A stretch of 64,000 nt of DNA from Zygnema cylindricum (taxonomy: Eukaryota > Streptophyta > Zygnematophyceae > Zygnematales > Zygnemataceae), in contig JBBHKE010001377.1 in NCBI GenBank assembly GCA_037447655.1, forward strand, positions 219,169 to 283,168. The letters run 5' to 3'. The number at the start of each line of letters is the position of its first letter. Positions within the stretch are counted from its first letter, which is position 1. Below, piece after piece: positions 52,199 through 64,000 of this stretch. The position numbers and the translations under genes were made by a program. The notes beneath the pieces were generated by a model, which had not been told where the DNA came from, ran no database searches, and saw only the letters and a program-made list of their open reading frames with translations.

Positions 52199-52416
52199 CA
52201 CCGCTAATCTTCATTAGTGTTAAACAATTTTTTGCCACTTAAAACGTATTTTTTTCTTTCTCACAGGTCGGATTATAGATCTGACGGTTGCGATTGAAAG
52301 AAAATATTAGCAGCTTCCGAATGTCGATCGCCAATTGAAAATCCGATATATGTGTACGGAAAAAAAATGTTTTTAAGCACTGTAAAAAGATTTAACACTA
52401 ATAACCATTAGTGGTG
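52199..52416. mobile_element. CACCGC-type inverted-repeat element (MITE), 218 bp
   Basis: Ends CACCGCTAATCTTCATTAG and CTAATAACCATTAGTGGTG are flanked by TA (197-198, 417-418). Interior GACGGTTGCGATTGAAAG, as at 29,805 and 63,388. Confidence 0.85.
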
Positions 52417-52419
52417 TAG

Positions 52420-55400
52420 TGTACACGCCACAAAGTAGACAAACAAATTGGTGTTAAGTGCCAAGATTTATATAAATGTTTTTTTTTTGTTTGACACAGA
52501 TACACATAATGGTATAAATAACATTAAAAGGTGCTTACAATTTTTTTTAACACTAGTGAAGATGGGTAGTGACGACGGGTATTATCGCATTAAATAAGGG
52601 TGTATGCCCATGTGTTAATCTAGGAATTTTTTGTTGTCGTTTTCTCCAAAATTGAATTTGCATCCAAAAAATCTCCTAACATATGAAAAGAGTGTAAAAA
52701 TCGAAGTACAATATACGTCATCCTAAAATTAGTACGTCCAACCATTTATCCTTTTCTTCTATCATTCCCAACGGAACCGCACAACCAGAGGTAGTAGTGC
52801 GGGTAAAACTTTTTGTCGTGGTCGTCGGGAATATAACAACCCGCGGGCATGCCAATTTATATTTGCCACGAAATATTTGATAGGCATCGTTGTTGTTAGG
52901 TATGGTGAGCATTTTGTAACAACCTTGCACAGACGACAGATTCGAGAACCATTTATTGGAGAGTACAAGGCACTCTACTTCTTTTTGACTGTATAAAGCC
53001 CTAAGGTCATGAAAAGGCGCGGTATGCACCTTTTCGCCCACAAAAATCATCTGGACCATATATTTGGATAACACACATAACTCATGACAAAATATGTAGG
53101 GACAAATTGAAGTCAACGCAGTTGCATGGTCAAAGGGACCATAAGAGGTCTACCACGGGCAACCGTTGACCCCAGTGTAAGTCGACCACGACGGTTGAAA
53201 AGTAATCAAGCTTAAAGCAACCAATTGGTACGGATGTCATCAAATACCCGCCTAAATAAAAGAAATTTTCTTAAGACATGTTAGGATAGTTTACATGGCC
53301 CGGTGGTGTACTCTTTTATATTTAATAAGGTAATAAACACTTAAAAGAAACTTACCACTACCTAACTAAGAGCTTATTCCGTTGACTTGATGCCCATGCA
53401 TTTGCTTTTAATGCATAAAAAAAACATGAATAATATCCTAATATAGACGCATTGGTGTAAGGTAGTGCCATGTTGTTGTATTCAACATGGCATCTTACCT
53501 GCTCACGTGAGAAACCGAGGCAAGAAACCTAAAAACACTCAATTTAGCCAACGCTATTGAGTTTTGTTTTTTTATTAAGAAAGAGATGAAATACTAAGGG
53601 AAGTTTTTACCTCTATTCTCATCTTGCGTGTCCTTCGTGTTCTTTGCCACATCTGTTTTAAAAAACCTTTCCATCATAGTTTGAAGTTGAGAGTTCGACG
53701 AGGAGTGAGTGGGGAACTTATTGGAAGGACTTTGCTATTGTGGTCAACAAGGCCCAAGAGTTGGGATCTAATGAGTTTTTCCTCCCAACTCTGCTTATTG
53801 TAAGTATTATCTTATTTGGGATGCGATCACACTAAGTTAATTAGTTTTTTGGTTTGTCTAATTTTTTTTATCCAAAGCTCTTTAGGTGAGACTCTCAAAA
53901 AAATCATAATAACTAACACCCCATTTCCTCCAAGGTTAAGATCAAGAGGGCTAGTACCGCTTTACCTTTGAAGTGATACTAGTTGGTTTAATCATTGCAG
54001 TTTACTCAGTACGTAAGTTTTAACTCAAAAGCCCTCGTAGCCAAAATATTTATAGGTTAACAAAAGAAGAACGCCAATCAAACAAAAAAAACGAGCATGT
54101 GAAGTAGGTGGTCTAAACACTTAACGGGTATATTAATTTAAAAGGTTTAGCTAGACCATCGATTGGTTATTCCAAACAAGGTTATTTGAAGGTCTTTTAG
54201 TGAGAATATCCCAAAAAAAGATAATAAACACCATACTTCCGCAGAGGTCGTGACCAATAAGGCTAGTCTCACCGTGCTTTTAAGGTGAGAGTAGCGGGTT
54301 TACTCGTTAACAACAACCTAAGACCTAAGCTCTAACTCATATGTTGTCATAAACGAGGGATTCATAAAATTATTAACGATATAATTTTAGAGAGAGCGAG
54401 TGAAGGAGGTGGTCTTAACACTTAACGGTTAGAGTTAGTAGCCAATTTACCCACCACAAAAAAAATTGCATTCACGTATTCTTTTAGCGATATGGGCAAA
54501 AGAGGTTGTTTGCCTTAACCTTCCCACGGTATGTTCGAGACCTCTCTATACACAAATTTAGTGAATGTTCCTCCGTCGGAAATACATGTGATATAATCGT
54601 TTAGGAATCTTATTGTGACGAAGGGGGATATAATACCAAGGTAAGTCGGTATTGGCGTCCTATCATTGTTCGAGGCCTCTGCTATAAGCAAAACTTTGAG
54701 ATTTCGTGGGGGGTGTCTTTCTTTGGCGCAAAATGAGAGGTCGTTAATTACGAGCTATTATCAAGGCCAATAAAACCTGACAAGGGAAACTACCAAGCTC
54801 CCCAATCTTTCGATGTGGACGTTAAACTTTGGCCTAAGGGGAACTGAAAATGGCCAATATAGAGGAGGATGCACAGGAATCGACACCCACGAGCTAGTCC
54901 TTGTAGTAAAGGCTAACATGGTGGAGGATATATTTGCGTTTCTAGAGTGAACACTAGATGTGGAGGGAACTAACCCTTTGAAGCTATATCTAATTGATAT
55001 TTTGTTATTTTTTATCTTGGATTTAGTTTTGGAGTACGTTGGAGGTATATTTTGTGGGGCCACCAATGGATCATATCCCAAAAATATTTTTTGTTGGAGA
55101 GGAACATATGAATTTGATGACCACGACACCAGGCGGCTTGATCATGGAGAGTGACTCATATCCATCACCCCGAGACGGTGACCATCATCGCAAATATCAC
55201 CTATGTACCATGGTGGCGCAGTTTCACAAAATGACTAAACATTTAGAACATCACAAAAATATCGATGTCTAGACAAAATTTTATAAATCGTATTTAACTG
55301 TCACAAAAACGAGTAACAATTTCGTTTTCGGATATTGAAACACTTTTCAAAAATAGTATGGGGAATCCTCACTAAAAAACAAAGTTACTTTGCTAAGTTT

Positions 55401-55955
55401 TGGTTACATGGGCACACAACCGAACCTTGCAACATGTGCCCATGTTAGTGAAACTTTGAAATGTGACTTGGATTAGTAAAAAAAGTTCCGTATTACCTTG
55501 CAAAGCGTTATAATGCATTAGAATGTTGAAATGTAATGGTTACTTTGAGCTGTGACAGTTGTAGACGTGGGTAAAACTTGTGACGATTGTAGACTTTTAT
55601 AAAACTCTCGACAATTGTAGACTACTAGGTTATGTTGTAGACCTTTAGTTTTTGGTGACATTGTGTATGTTTACGGTTTTGTGATATCGTTGCGTCATGC
55701 TCATTTGTGACAACGTCAAATTTACTACTATCAAACTTTTTTCTCACTCGACTTGCCATCAAACTACGCCCAAAGGCAATCAAAGAAAGCATTTTTCAAA
55801 TACCTTTCATCCCATACCAATATTGTCGTGATTCATTCGAGGTAGAGGGAGAGAGGAGCGGAAGTGTGAGAGGCAGGGGAGAGGTGACAGCGGCGTAGAC
55901 TTTTGCAAAGGACCTATGAATGAAAGTGGAGGTTTGAGGCCCTAACAAATTATTT
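52420..55955. other. Repeat-derived region without a recognised gene
   Basis: Minus-strand frame 52,718-53,116 (133 codons) and minus-strand frame 54,761-55,129 (123 codons) are the longest here. Neither has a family I recognise or intron signals. 53,886-54,440 is a diverged tandem duplication with a period of about 305 bp. This may be an old transposon, but I see no reverse transcriptase, integrase or transposase motif. Confidence 0.5.
53886..54440. repeat. Diverged tandem duplication, period about 305 bp
   Basis: GTGAGACTCTCAAAAAAATC (53,886) pairs with GTGAGAATATCCCAAAAAAAG (about 54,200). GTAGGTGGTCTAAACACTTA (about 54,103) pairs with GGAGGTGGTCTTAACACTTA (about 54,405). Confidence 0.65.
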
Positions 55956-55959
55956 TATG

Positions 55960-56343
55960 TCCATTCACCGGTGTTATCGCCGATAAAAAGTAGATAATAT
56001 CGGTTTTTTATCGCGATAACATCGCAACCGGTAACTATCGGCGATTATTGTACGGTTCACACTGTATGGCTGTACGGTTTATTCCGTCAATCTGAATTGA
56101 TGTTCTTCCGTTACACAGAATACGGAACAGATTATTGCACGTGGCATGCCACGCTATGTATTGTGAAAAATATAATACAATATATTAGAAAGTACTATTA
56201 TATAGTGTACCACATTTTTTCCACTTATCGATAAGTAATTTGTTGGTCTCCGAGCGATATATCGGGACCCTTGACCGTTCGATAACCATTAACTATCGGT
56301 ATCAGTGTTATCGCGATAAATTTATTGCTGATACACAACACTA
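55960..56343. mobile_element. CGATA-palindrome-rich element, second copy
   Basis: It begins with CCGGTGTTATCGCCGATAAA and ends with ATTGCTGATACACAACACTAG. Both ends are rich in TATCGCGATA palindromes. It resembles 51,434-51,590 in composition and right end. Confidence 0.45.
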
Positions 56344-56351
56344 GAAAAAAC

Positions 56352-56700
56352 CCTTACTTTGGCACATGGAGACATACCCTAAGTTTCAAGATGACGTAAG
56401 ATGTACTTATGGTTTTCACACATTTTTCCTACGGTGAAAGATTTTTTCGTTGCAGGTTCAATTTTGGATTGAAACAACAAAAAAAAACCTTTAACACATG
56501 GCCACAAAGCCTAAAGACGCCAAAATTGAAGTACATTCTAAATATCAAGATGACCTCAATTGTACCGTGGTTTTTATAATTGTATTGTTTATGGCAAAAG
56601 TTTATAAGTTATTTTTGTTGCATCTTCAATATTTGGAGGAAAATGACAGAATAAAAATCGATACTTTAACACATGGGCACACTCCCCTGAAGATGCCGCC
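56352..56700. repeat. Diverged repeat, about 150-bp spacing
   Basis: TTAACACATGGnCACA followed by CCTAAAG occurs near 56,355, 56,490 and 56,664, with AAGATGACnT downstream in the first two. Confidence 0.45.
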
Positions 56701-56709
56701 AAGAATTTG

Positions 56710-58334
56710 ATGACAAGTCTCCTGGACAGAACAGGACAATACGACGCAACGCAGTTTTGTACAATACTGTACTATGTGACGCCTTCCGCATTTCAAGACG
56801 TGACTTCACTGGAACTGGATCTACGTGGAAAAGTGACGAACAATACTATGATGAACGAGGGCAGAATATCTGCTTTTAATACTGTCACGACATCATCCGT
56901 ACACGTAGGATACGCCACCTCAATCCGCCAATCGCCTTCGTTATGCTGTAAGAAAAGTGAAGCATGTCAAACTTTTCATCACGTTAATTAGAATAGTCTG
57001 CAGTTCCACTAAACGTGGCTTTGTCCTCACATTCGGAAACATGGCACGCCGTTGGTCAGTGGACAAATGTACAATACGCGTACGGCCGAGATAAAAGTTC
57101 GAAGTAGATACTTTTACGGAATGGCTGCGGACAGGGGATGATTGCGTATCTAAATAGATTCGACTTCTCCTTGGCCGCAGACGGCCACAACCTGGTCGGG
57201 CTGCTGGATTCTAAATATCGTATCCACAAAAAGCGTGTGAAACACGGCAGCCAGAACTTTAAGGTGCAGAATTCAAGAATCCAGATGGCGAACGGATAGC
57301 ACATTGTGCACAGAAGTCACGGTGAGCGCATCAAATGTTCGTACATATTCTGATACGGCATCATCAGATGCCTGTAAGAAATGAATTGAATTGCACGAAT
57401 TAATTGCCTGTACAGAAGATTTTACGTGTTTCATGTTCACGGGTACCGTTACAAGATACCGTTAACTTGTCACGACACACTTCCCCGTTACTTCATAAAA
57501 TCTTAGTACGGATTGCAGACTGTTCCTTCATATGCCTCTTTCCCTGAACCCTAGACGACTCATTATCTGGTACGCCCCAGCACTGCTTCAGGGTAAAACC
57601 TGAACAAGGAAATCCGTTACAACAATATGTGAACCAACAGTGCGGAAATTGCATAATGATTACGCACACTGCGAACTTTCCCCACTGTAATTTAGTACGC
57701 ACTATAACATTTCCAGGGAAAGTTTCCCCGGTGTGCGCAAATTCGCACGGAATTCAACACTCTTGATTCATAACTTATCTTTGTCGGTAGTCATAAAGGT
57801 GAGACAAATTATAAAAGTCAATGTGCCTTTGCCATAACAAAACCATCACGGTTGGAACATTGCAGTAGTAGAAAAAACTAATACAAGTTAAAAAGTTTTT
57901 AATCCGGAGACCTAAAATACAATATCAAAACTCAGGAGCATATACTTAAGTTCAAATACTGAGTATTCATTGTTAGACAATCGGAAAATTTGAACACAGA
58001 GTTTAGTAAATTTGAAAGTCCGAAGTGTAAAACAGCTTAAAACAGTCATAGTTAAAAAAGGTTGACATTCTCACTGCTGTTGAATCTTTTCGTGAATAAA
58101 CGAAATTAAAAGGATATACATATTTCTTACAGCAGAAATATTACTACAGGGCTTGGTGACTTCTTAACCAAATTCACTCGGAGCTATTGTAGGACATAAA
58201 ATCTGATTTTTTTTTATTTTAACTCAGAAACATCCTAAAATTTGAAGCTTCGACGCGAAACTGAGATTCAAAAACCAAAGAGCAAAAACTGAAAAACATA
58301 GAAACCTAAGCAATTAGAAACAAAGATATTATCA
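56710..58334. other. Intergenic DNA upstream of ORMDL
   Basis: No gene, RNA gene or transposon recognised. The open frame 56,707-56,991 has no recognisable motif. The 3' part presumably contains the ORMDL promoter. Confidence 0.5.
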
Positions 58335-58535
58335 CAGTTTCCTTCCACTTACAGTTTACTGTGACATTTGCAGTTTACAGTTTCCAATTACTGTTACGGT
58401 GACATTTACATTTGCAGTTTCCATTTACAGTTTGCATTTTTATTCACATTCACAGTTACAGTCTGCAGTTAGCAGTTAACAGTTATAGTCACAGTTTACA
58501 GCTACAGTTTGCAGTTACAGTTACAGTTTGCAGTT
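58335..58535 (+). repeat. CAGTTTACAG repeat in ORMDL leader
   Basis: Irregular short repeats of TTTACAG, TTGCAGTT and GTTACAG fill the 200 bp ending at the ORMDL start codon. Probably 5' UTR. Confidence 0.75.
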
Positions 58536-61500
58536 ATGCCTCTTTGGAGAGTTGCCACTGCTCCTGATGAACTGGATGGTACGGACAGTTTAATGGATGC
58601 CTCTTTTCCTGTGGAAACATCCACATTTTCATCTTCTTTGTCGTCCGGTTTACATCAAAGGACCTCTTCTACTTATCAACCAGGAAGCCCAAGGAGTCCC
58701 TCCTCATATATGCCTACAGGCCCCTTTCTTATCAAGACTCAGCCTCCTCCAGATGTGAACAAGAACACTTCCTGGTTTCTGTACCCTGGGATATGGACAA
58801 TGTACTTTGTCATTGTCTTTTTAGTGTGGCTTCTCATTTTGTCGATCCTGGGATGCAGTGTGGGGACAGCCTGGACACTGGTTCATTTGATTCATTCCAC
58901 AGTAAGTGATTTTTTAGTTTTTTTTTTTGCTTTTTTATTATTATTCATTTTTCTTCTCAGTTATCCTCTTTTTTATTCCGGATTTTTTTGTCTTTTTTTT
59001 GTCTTTACCTCCGCTTCGTGACTCTTTTAGGCTTTCTTTGTGCACTTAATCTCTATTGTATGTGGATAACAAAAATGTACAGAAAATGTCCAGACAGAAA
59101 TTTACCACTTTTGGCACCAAAATTTGTTGAATTACCTCTCTAGTTGTTCGATTAATCAATTTAATTAATTCCCACACTTCCTTAATTTAAATGTAAAAAT
59201 TTAATTAATTTTCAGTCAGAGGTATACTGACTCTTTTCTGGTGAATGAGATCCCATGAAATTATTTTCTCCTTTTCTCTCTTTTCCCCTCCTTTTTCCTC
59301 TCTCTCCCACACTTCCTCTCTCTTTGTAGTTTTAGTCCCTTGTTTAGGTTTGATGCCCTTTTTTTTATAAAGTTTCTGATGATCCGAAACCTATTTTTGT
59401 TCTTAAACTTTCGTAAAGTTATACTAGTCGTCTTTATCATGTTTGATGGTATCTGCGCTCGCAATGATATTTTTATGGGCATCTTCTCGCTCCCTCTCTC
59501 CTCCTCCCCTCTCCTCTCCTCCCCTATCCTCCCTTCCCCTCCCAATCAGTGTGAGCATATTCTGCTGAAACCCCCCTTTTTTTTTTAAGAAATACCATTT
59601 TGCAGTATAACCTATTCTCTCCTCTTCCTCCCCCTCTTCCTCTTACTGGGTCCCTTTTTCCTCTCCCACTGCCTCTCCTTCACAGTTTTCAAGTGAGGGC
59701 ATATTAAGCTTGAATGTTGACCGTTTAGTTAGCCTTATTCCCCATTTCAGAAACATGGCACTCTCTCCTCTCCCTCTTTCTCCTCCTCTCTCTGGGTCTC
59801 GACTTCCTCCCTCACTTCCTCTCTCGCTCCCTCCCGCACTTCCTCTCCTATTTCCTCTCCTTTACAGGTTCAAGTGAAGGGATATTAAGCATGAATGTTG
59901 ACTGTCTAGTTGGCTTTCGCATTTTTCTTGTGGAGTATGGTCATTTTTAAATTTCGATGTTACTATTTTTGAAAATCCTCCCCTTCTCTCTGTCCCTCTT
60001 TTCCATCATCCCATTTCCTCTATCTTTCCCCTCACCCCCTTTCCTCTCTTTCCCTCTCTCTCTTCCCCCATTTTCTCTCTCTCCCTCTCTCCTCCCCCCT
60101 CCCCCTCTTTCCCTCTCTCTCCCCCTTAAATGGCAAGCTATTTTTTTTTCTCTCTCTCTCTCTCTCTCCTCTTTCCCCCCACTCCCTCTCTCCCCCTCAC
60201 TCTCTCGCCCTAATAGCAATTTGGAAGCTGTGTTCATTCACAGGTGACCTTTTACCTTTTCCATTGGAAGAAAGGATCTCCTTTTTCGGAAGATCAGGGG
60301 ATGTATGACAAGTTGACTTGGTGGGAACAAGTCGATAATGGTCGTCAATTGACAAGAAATCGCAAGTTTCTCACATTCGTGCCCGTTTTATTGTAAGTAC
60401 ATTCTATTCGAGTTTTTTCCCTTTCGCTTTTTGTGACCGTTTTATCGGAAGCACGTCCTATTTGATTCTTTTTCCTGTCACTTTTTTACGCCCATTTTAC
60501 GCGATTCGTTCCCTTTCATGTTCGTGCTTCTTTTAATGTAAATACATCTTATTCAAGTTTTTTCTTTTCACTTTTTGTGCCCCTTGTATCATAAGTACAC
60601 TCTATTTGATTCTTTCCCTTTTCGCCGAAGAGTTTCTCTCCTGCTTGCCCTTTTTTTTGTCTCACTCTCCTCTGAATGGCAGAAATGCATCACTTTTGAC
60701 ATTCTCCACAAGAAGAGATTTTTTGGGGCAGTCTCGGAGATGTCGATAACAAGCGGGAAATCTAATTTGTAACATCGTTTGTTTGTTTTTCTTCATCTTC
60801 ATGTTAGCGGAGCAAATGCTAGGTCACAATTTTTGAAGTCTGGGTAATTACATATGATGTTACGGTTACTGCTAGTAACCACGGTAATCTTTGTTTTTCC
60901 TTTGTACGATGCATTTACTGTAAACGAGGGAAACCAATTATAACCTGAAAATTCAGCAGTTACTTGCAGGATCCCCAGTGTTTTACTACTAATATGCTGG
61001 AGGAAATTAAGAGTAACGACAGTATTGCAAACAGTAATTGCAGTTGTCCTTTATTCTTTTCATTTTGCGTACTTTTCCGGATGTAATTTGTCATTTCTGT
61101 CATTGAAACATTAATCATGTATAGTCGTGGTTTTTCAGGAATCCCAGTATTTGCAGTATTGTCCATACATCGGAAATACTGGGTTGACTGCAATTGCCAG
61201 TATTTTTGTCTTATGTAGTTACCCTATTAGCCATACAAGATACAAAACTCTCGGTAAACTGATTTTTGAAAACCTAACAATATTTTTGAAACATGTAGCT
61301 GAAGTAGGTATTCTTATGAAATAGAAGGTGGAGTATGTAACATTTTCCTCGATCTCGGCAGACTCGTAATCTTTTACTTTATAGCTATTTGAATAGGGCT
61401 CAGAAGGCTGGAGCTTTGTAATCCTTAATTGTTTTATTTGTTTCAAAGTGTTGGGCTGAAATGGCATTTATATTTTACCTTCTGTTTAAATGTACACCAG

Positions 61501-62620
61501 GAATTGTTATGAGCTTGGTGCCCCTTTTTTTGCCCACAAAAATGGCGTTGATTATATTAACTGTTTTTTTTCTTGAGTCTAATTCTTTTAACGGTTCAAA
61601 AACAGCAAATTCATTTGGAACTGAATTAGAATCAATAACACGAAATAAATCCCACTTTAGTAATTTCTTTGCTCTAATAAAGATTCAAAGTAAATAATCA
61701 TAATAGGTAATTCATCCCAATTTAATAATGGTTCTTCCCATTCTTTTGAATAACCAAATGTCATGGTCCTCTTTTCTATATTTGATCTTCCGGTCAGAAA
61801 AGACAAACCTTTGATAGATGTGCTAGTTAAAAAACTTGGAAGTTGAGTATCTATGAGATATGATTTTTCAACACATGAAGGCTTAAACTTGAATATCTTG
61901 TATTACTGACCTTAATATTAGGTTATGTGCATTTTCTGGTAATTTACATCTCGGGTTTTATTGTTATTCAAGAAGTAATTGGGTAAAGTGACATCAAACA
62001 AAAGGATTTGTTAACTAACTTTGTTTATCACAACTTTTGCGGTCGAAATGAACAAAGCATTGTCTAATTTCTTCATGTTTTTGAACTTAAAACTGTTTTA
62101 ACATTTTAACAGTTAACTTCACTTAACATGATTTTGACATCTGTGTCACAAGTTGTTTGGTTATTTCACAGGTATATCTTTTTGAACTTCATAACTTTTT
62201 CAAATTTCGAACTCTTTTACATCGTTTTGACAAGTGCAGCAATTTAGTTATCTTACAAATATTTGTTCTTTAAACTTTACACCATAAACATTTTCTAATT
62301 TTGACATTTGCAACAATTCGTTTTTTTCAGTGTATGTCTTTTTAAACTTCGTAACTTGTTAACATTACGACGTTTTAACTTTTATTCAATATGGTTTTTA
62401 CTTGTTCAACAATTTTTTTATTTTCTTCACAATTTGTTTTTTTGTTTTTTTTTTTTTTTTGCGCAGGTATGCCATAGCTTCCTATACTATGAGAACTTCT
62501 GAATATTCAAGTACCGTGTTGCTCGTAAATACTGTGGTTGTCTTTACAGTAATTATTGCAAAAATGCCTTTTCTTCATCAGGTTCGAATTTTTGGCATTA
62601 ATGCAGATTTTGCGACATAA
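58536..62620 (+). CDS. ORMDL: ORMDL (orosomucoid-like) ER protein, regulator of serine palmitoyltransferase, with N-terminal extension
   Basis: Exons 58,536-58,901, 60,244-60,392 and 62,467-62,620 (TAA) join in phases 0 and 2 through GT-AG introns, giving 222 residues. From residue about 69 the protein follows plant ORMDL closely: PPDVNKNTSWFLYPGIWTMY, then GTAWTLVHL, FHWKKGSPF, DQGMYDKLTWWEQ, RQLTRNRKFLT and the end KMPFLHQVRIFGINADFAT. The four membrane segments are visible. ORMDLs sit in the ER membrane and inhibit serine palmitoyltransferase, the first enzyme of sphingolipid synthesis. The usual plant/animal length is about 155 residues. Here a first ATG adds about 65 residues, with 20 Ser/Thr in the first 60 and SP sites. 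An internal Met59 could give the usual short form. Introns 1 and 2 are long and the first is CT-rich. Confidence 0.95.
59270..60210. repeat. CT-rich low-complexity tracts in ORMDL intron 1
   Basis: Pyrimidine tracts at about 59,270-59,320, 59,485-59,545, 59,610-59,680, 59,760-59,870 and 59,975-60,210. The last leads to the exon 2 acceptor. A 45-bp phrase (GTTTTCAAGTGAGGGCATATT) recurs as TTCAAGTGAAGGGATATT. Confidence 0.85.
60393..62466 (+). other. ORMDL intron 2
   Basis: 2.07-kb intron. 60,960-61,205 contains sequence that partly repeats in inverse (CAGTATTTGCAGTATT against AATACTGGGTTGACTGCAATT), possibly a small inverted-repeat element. The last 100 bases are T-rich, up to GCGCAG at the acceptor. 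Confidence 0.7.
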
Positions 62621-63387
62621 TTACTGTGGAACTCTTTTCGATTTAATGTCTTTTTTTTTTATCTTTTGCCAAGGAGAAGAAAGAAGAAAAAAAATTGTTT
62701 TGTTGATTACATATATTTCTGGCATAGAAAAAACGACTATTATGGGCATAAAAAAAAAACGATTTAGTTTTTGTACAGATAAAGAAATTGAGTGTAAAGG
62801 TAGGTAGGTTTTATGTATCTCCTCCGGGTAGGGAAAATTAGTGTTGACATTATCTGGTAGTAGTTGTTAGTTTCAAATGGTAGTTTGTAAGGATTATTTT
62901 TTCTGTATATGGAATTGATACTTCTTTTTTTGAGGGTTTTGTATTTTCCATTTATCTAAATGTAAAACTATGTTTTGATTGAAAACGAAGGCAAACGTTT
63001 TTTTTTTCCCCCCCCCCTAGGTGAGTAAAGGTCAGAGTGTAAGTATTTGAAATATCTTTCTTGTAGAAGTAAAAACGCTTGTGGTTATGTTTTCATCGAA
63101 ACAGACTCTAATTTTAATTTTGTTGAAGCTCCCTAGTATTGAGGCGAGAATTTTTTTGTTTGTCTTGAGACGGGTTGAGCTTATATAAGAAGGTTCGACA
63201 ATTGCTAAATTTTCCTGTCTATTGATTTTAACATTGCTTTAACGATGTTTTAACAATGTGTTAACGATGTTTTTAGAATGACTCTGGGATTATGTTCAAC
63301 AAGGTCTTACCATTTGGTTAACTCAGCTCAAAGTTTTCGTTTTATCGTTTTTGAAAATCTTGTCCTTGATCTCACTCATGGAAAGTA
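62621..63387. other. Intergenic DNA downstream of ORMDL
   Basis: Presumed ORMDL 3' UTR and spacer. No gene recognised. A run of nine C preceded by T-rich DNA lies near 63,001-63,020. Confidence 0.5.
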
Positions 63388-63596
63388 CACCGTGTATGGC
63401 TATCAGTGCTAATGTTTCTTTTGCCACTACAAACATCTTTTCTCAAACACGCTTTTCAGATTATAGATCTAACGGTTGCAGCCAATATTTTCACCTTCTG
63501 ATTGGCAGTCACCATCTGAAAATCAGACAAGTGTGTATGGAGGAAAGATGTTTTAAGTGGCGAAGAAATTATCAACACTAGTAGCGACGCACTGTG
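63388..63596. mobile_element. CACCGC-type inverted-repeat element (MITE), 209 bp
   Basis: Left end CACCGTGTATGGCTATCAGTG, right end CTAGTAGCGACGCACTGTG, flanked by TA (386-387, 597-598). The interior CTAACGGTTGCAGCC and AAAGATGTTTTAAGTGGCGA match the 29,805 and 52,199 elements. Confidence 0.8.
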
Positions 63597-64000
63597 TACT
63601 TGAGCTATCTTTTCAAATGACAATCTATGGATCTGCTGTCGAGTATTAAGTATTCAATGTTCTATTAGACTCGGTACAATAACATCTCATACTCTTAATG
63701 GGCGAAAAACAACGGTCAACTTTTATTCACAGAGAAGTAGAAAGATGACGGAGCATCAAATTTTCCCAAAGAAAGGCACTGTAACATAATATACTTGTAA
63801 AAGGCGTTTTTTCGAGAGGTGCTTTAGGAGCCTTCTCCCTTTTGTTCTCTCATGTTTTTTTGTCAGTCATGTATCTGTTCTTTGTTACAATTGCAAGCTT
63901 CGATCCTCCTTTAATTTGCTAAAGTGGTCGCGGATCGTGGACTTGCTCCGGATCTCCCTCACGGTACTATATTGACCTTGGGGGATTTACGGGGCTTTTA
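63597..64000. other. Unassigned terminal DNA
   Basis: No gene or repeat recognised in the last 400 bases. Confidence 0.4.

Noticed and set aside
52718-53116. 133-codon minus-strand frame as a gene
   Set aside because: No recognisable family, splice context or start context, and it lies in repeat-rich DNA. Noted only as part of the unassigned region.

Overview
The window is eukaryotic nuclear DNA from a streptophyte, meaning a charophyte-grade green alga or an early-diverging (non-seed) land plant. The host genes are split by GT-AG introns, and their products resemble plant versions of conserved proteins: the nuclear pore membrane protein GP210, an ORMDL sphingolipid regulator, a REF/SRPP lipid-droplet family protein and an Integrator subunit 7-like protein. 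The species cannot be named from the sequence. The DNA is A+T-rich and is littered with polypurine/polypyrimidine tracts, short inverted-repeat transposons and small tandem duplications.

Layout. (1) 36-3,662, + strand: last two exons of a probable INTS7 gene whose coding sequence is swollen by in-frame polypurine blocks. (2) 4,912-33,243, - strand: a complete 36-exon GP210 gene. I reconstructed it exon by exon: every junction keeps phase and the product is 2,020 residues once a single extra base in exon 28 is discounted. That base is either an assembly error or a real truncating frameshift. The introns hold microsatellites, a tRNA-derived SINE, two inverted-repeat elements and duplicated splice-edge fragments. 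(3) 36,559-38,951, - strand: a three-exon REF/SRPP-like gene of 206 codons. (4) about 40,640-44,800, + strand: a decayed non-LTR retrotransposon with an N-terminal zinc finger, reverse transcriptase and a C-terminal CCHC/endonuclease-like region, preceded by tandem 5' monomers. (5) 45,000-58,300: mostly mobile and repetitive DNA, including a 49-50 bp minisatellite split by three neighbouring inverted-repeat elements and a near-perfect hairpin. (6) 58,536-62,620, + strand: a three-exon ORMDL gene with an unusual Ser/Thr-rich N-terminal extension. (7) 62,621-64,000: intergenic DNA with one more inverted-repeat element.

The most notable non-gene signals are: a 559-bp segment immediately upstream of the REF/SRPP start codon that is repeated almost perfectly at 48,158-48,716, with one breakpoint inside a transposable element; a TA-flanked inverted-repeat transposon family with a shared CACCGC terminus and several distinct interiors; and repeated small duplications across exon-intron edges. 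The host genes are housekeeping genes of endomembrane, nuclear envelope and RNA processing biology and do not form an operon or cluster. I did not find a defence system, gene cluster or other novel multi-gene system.
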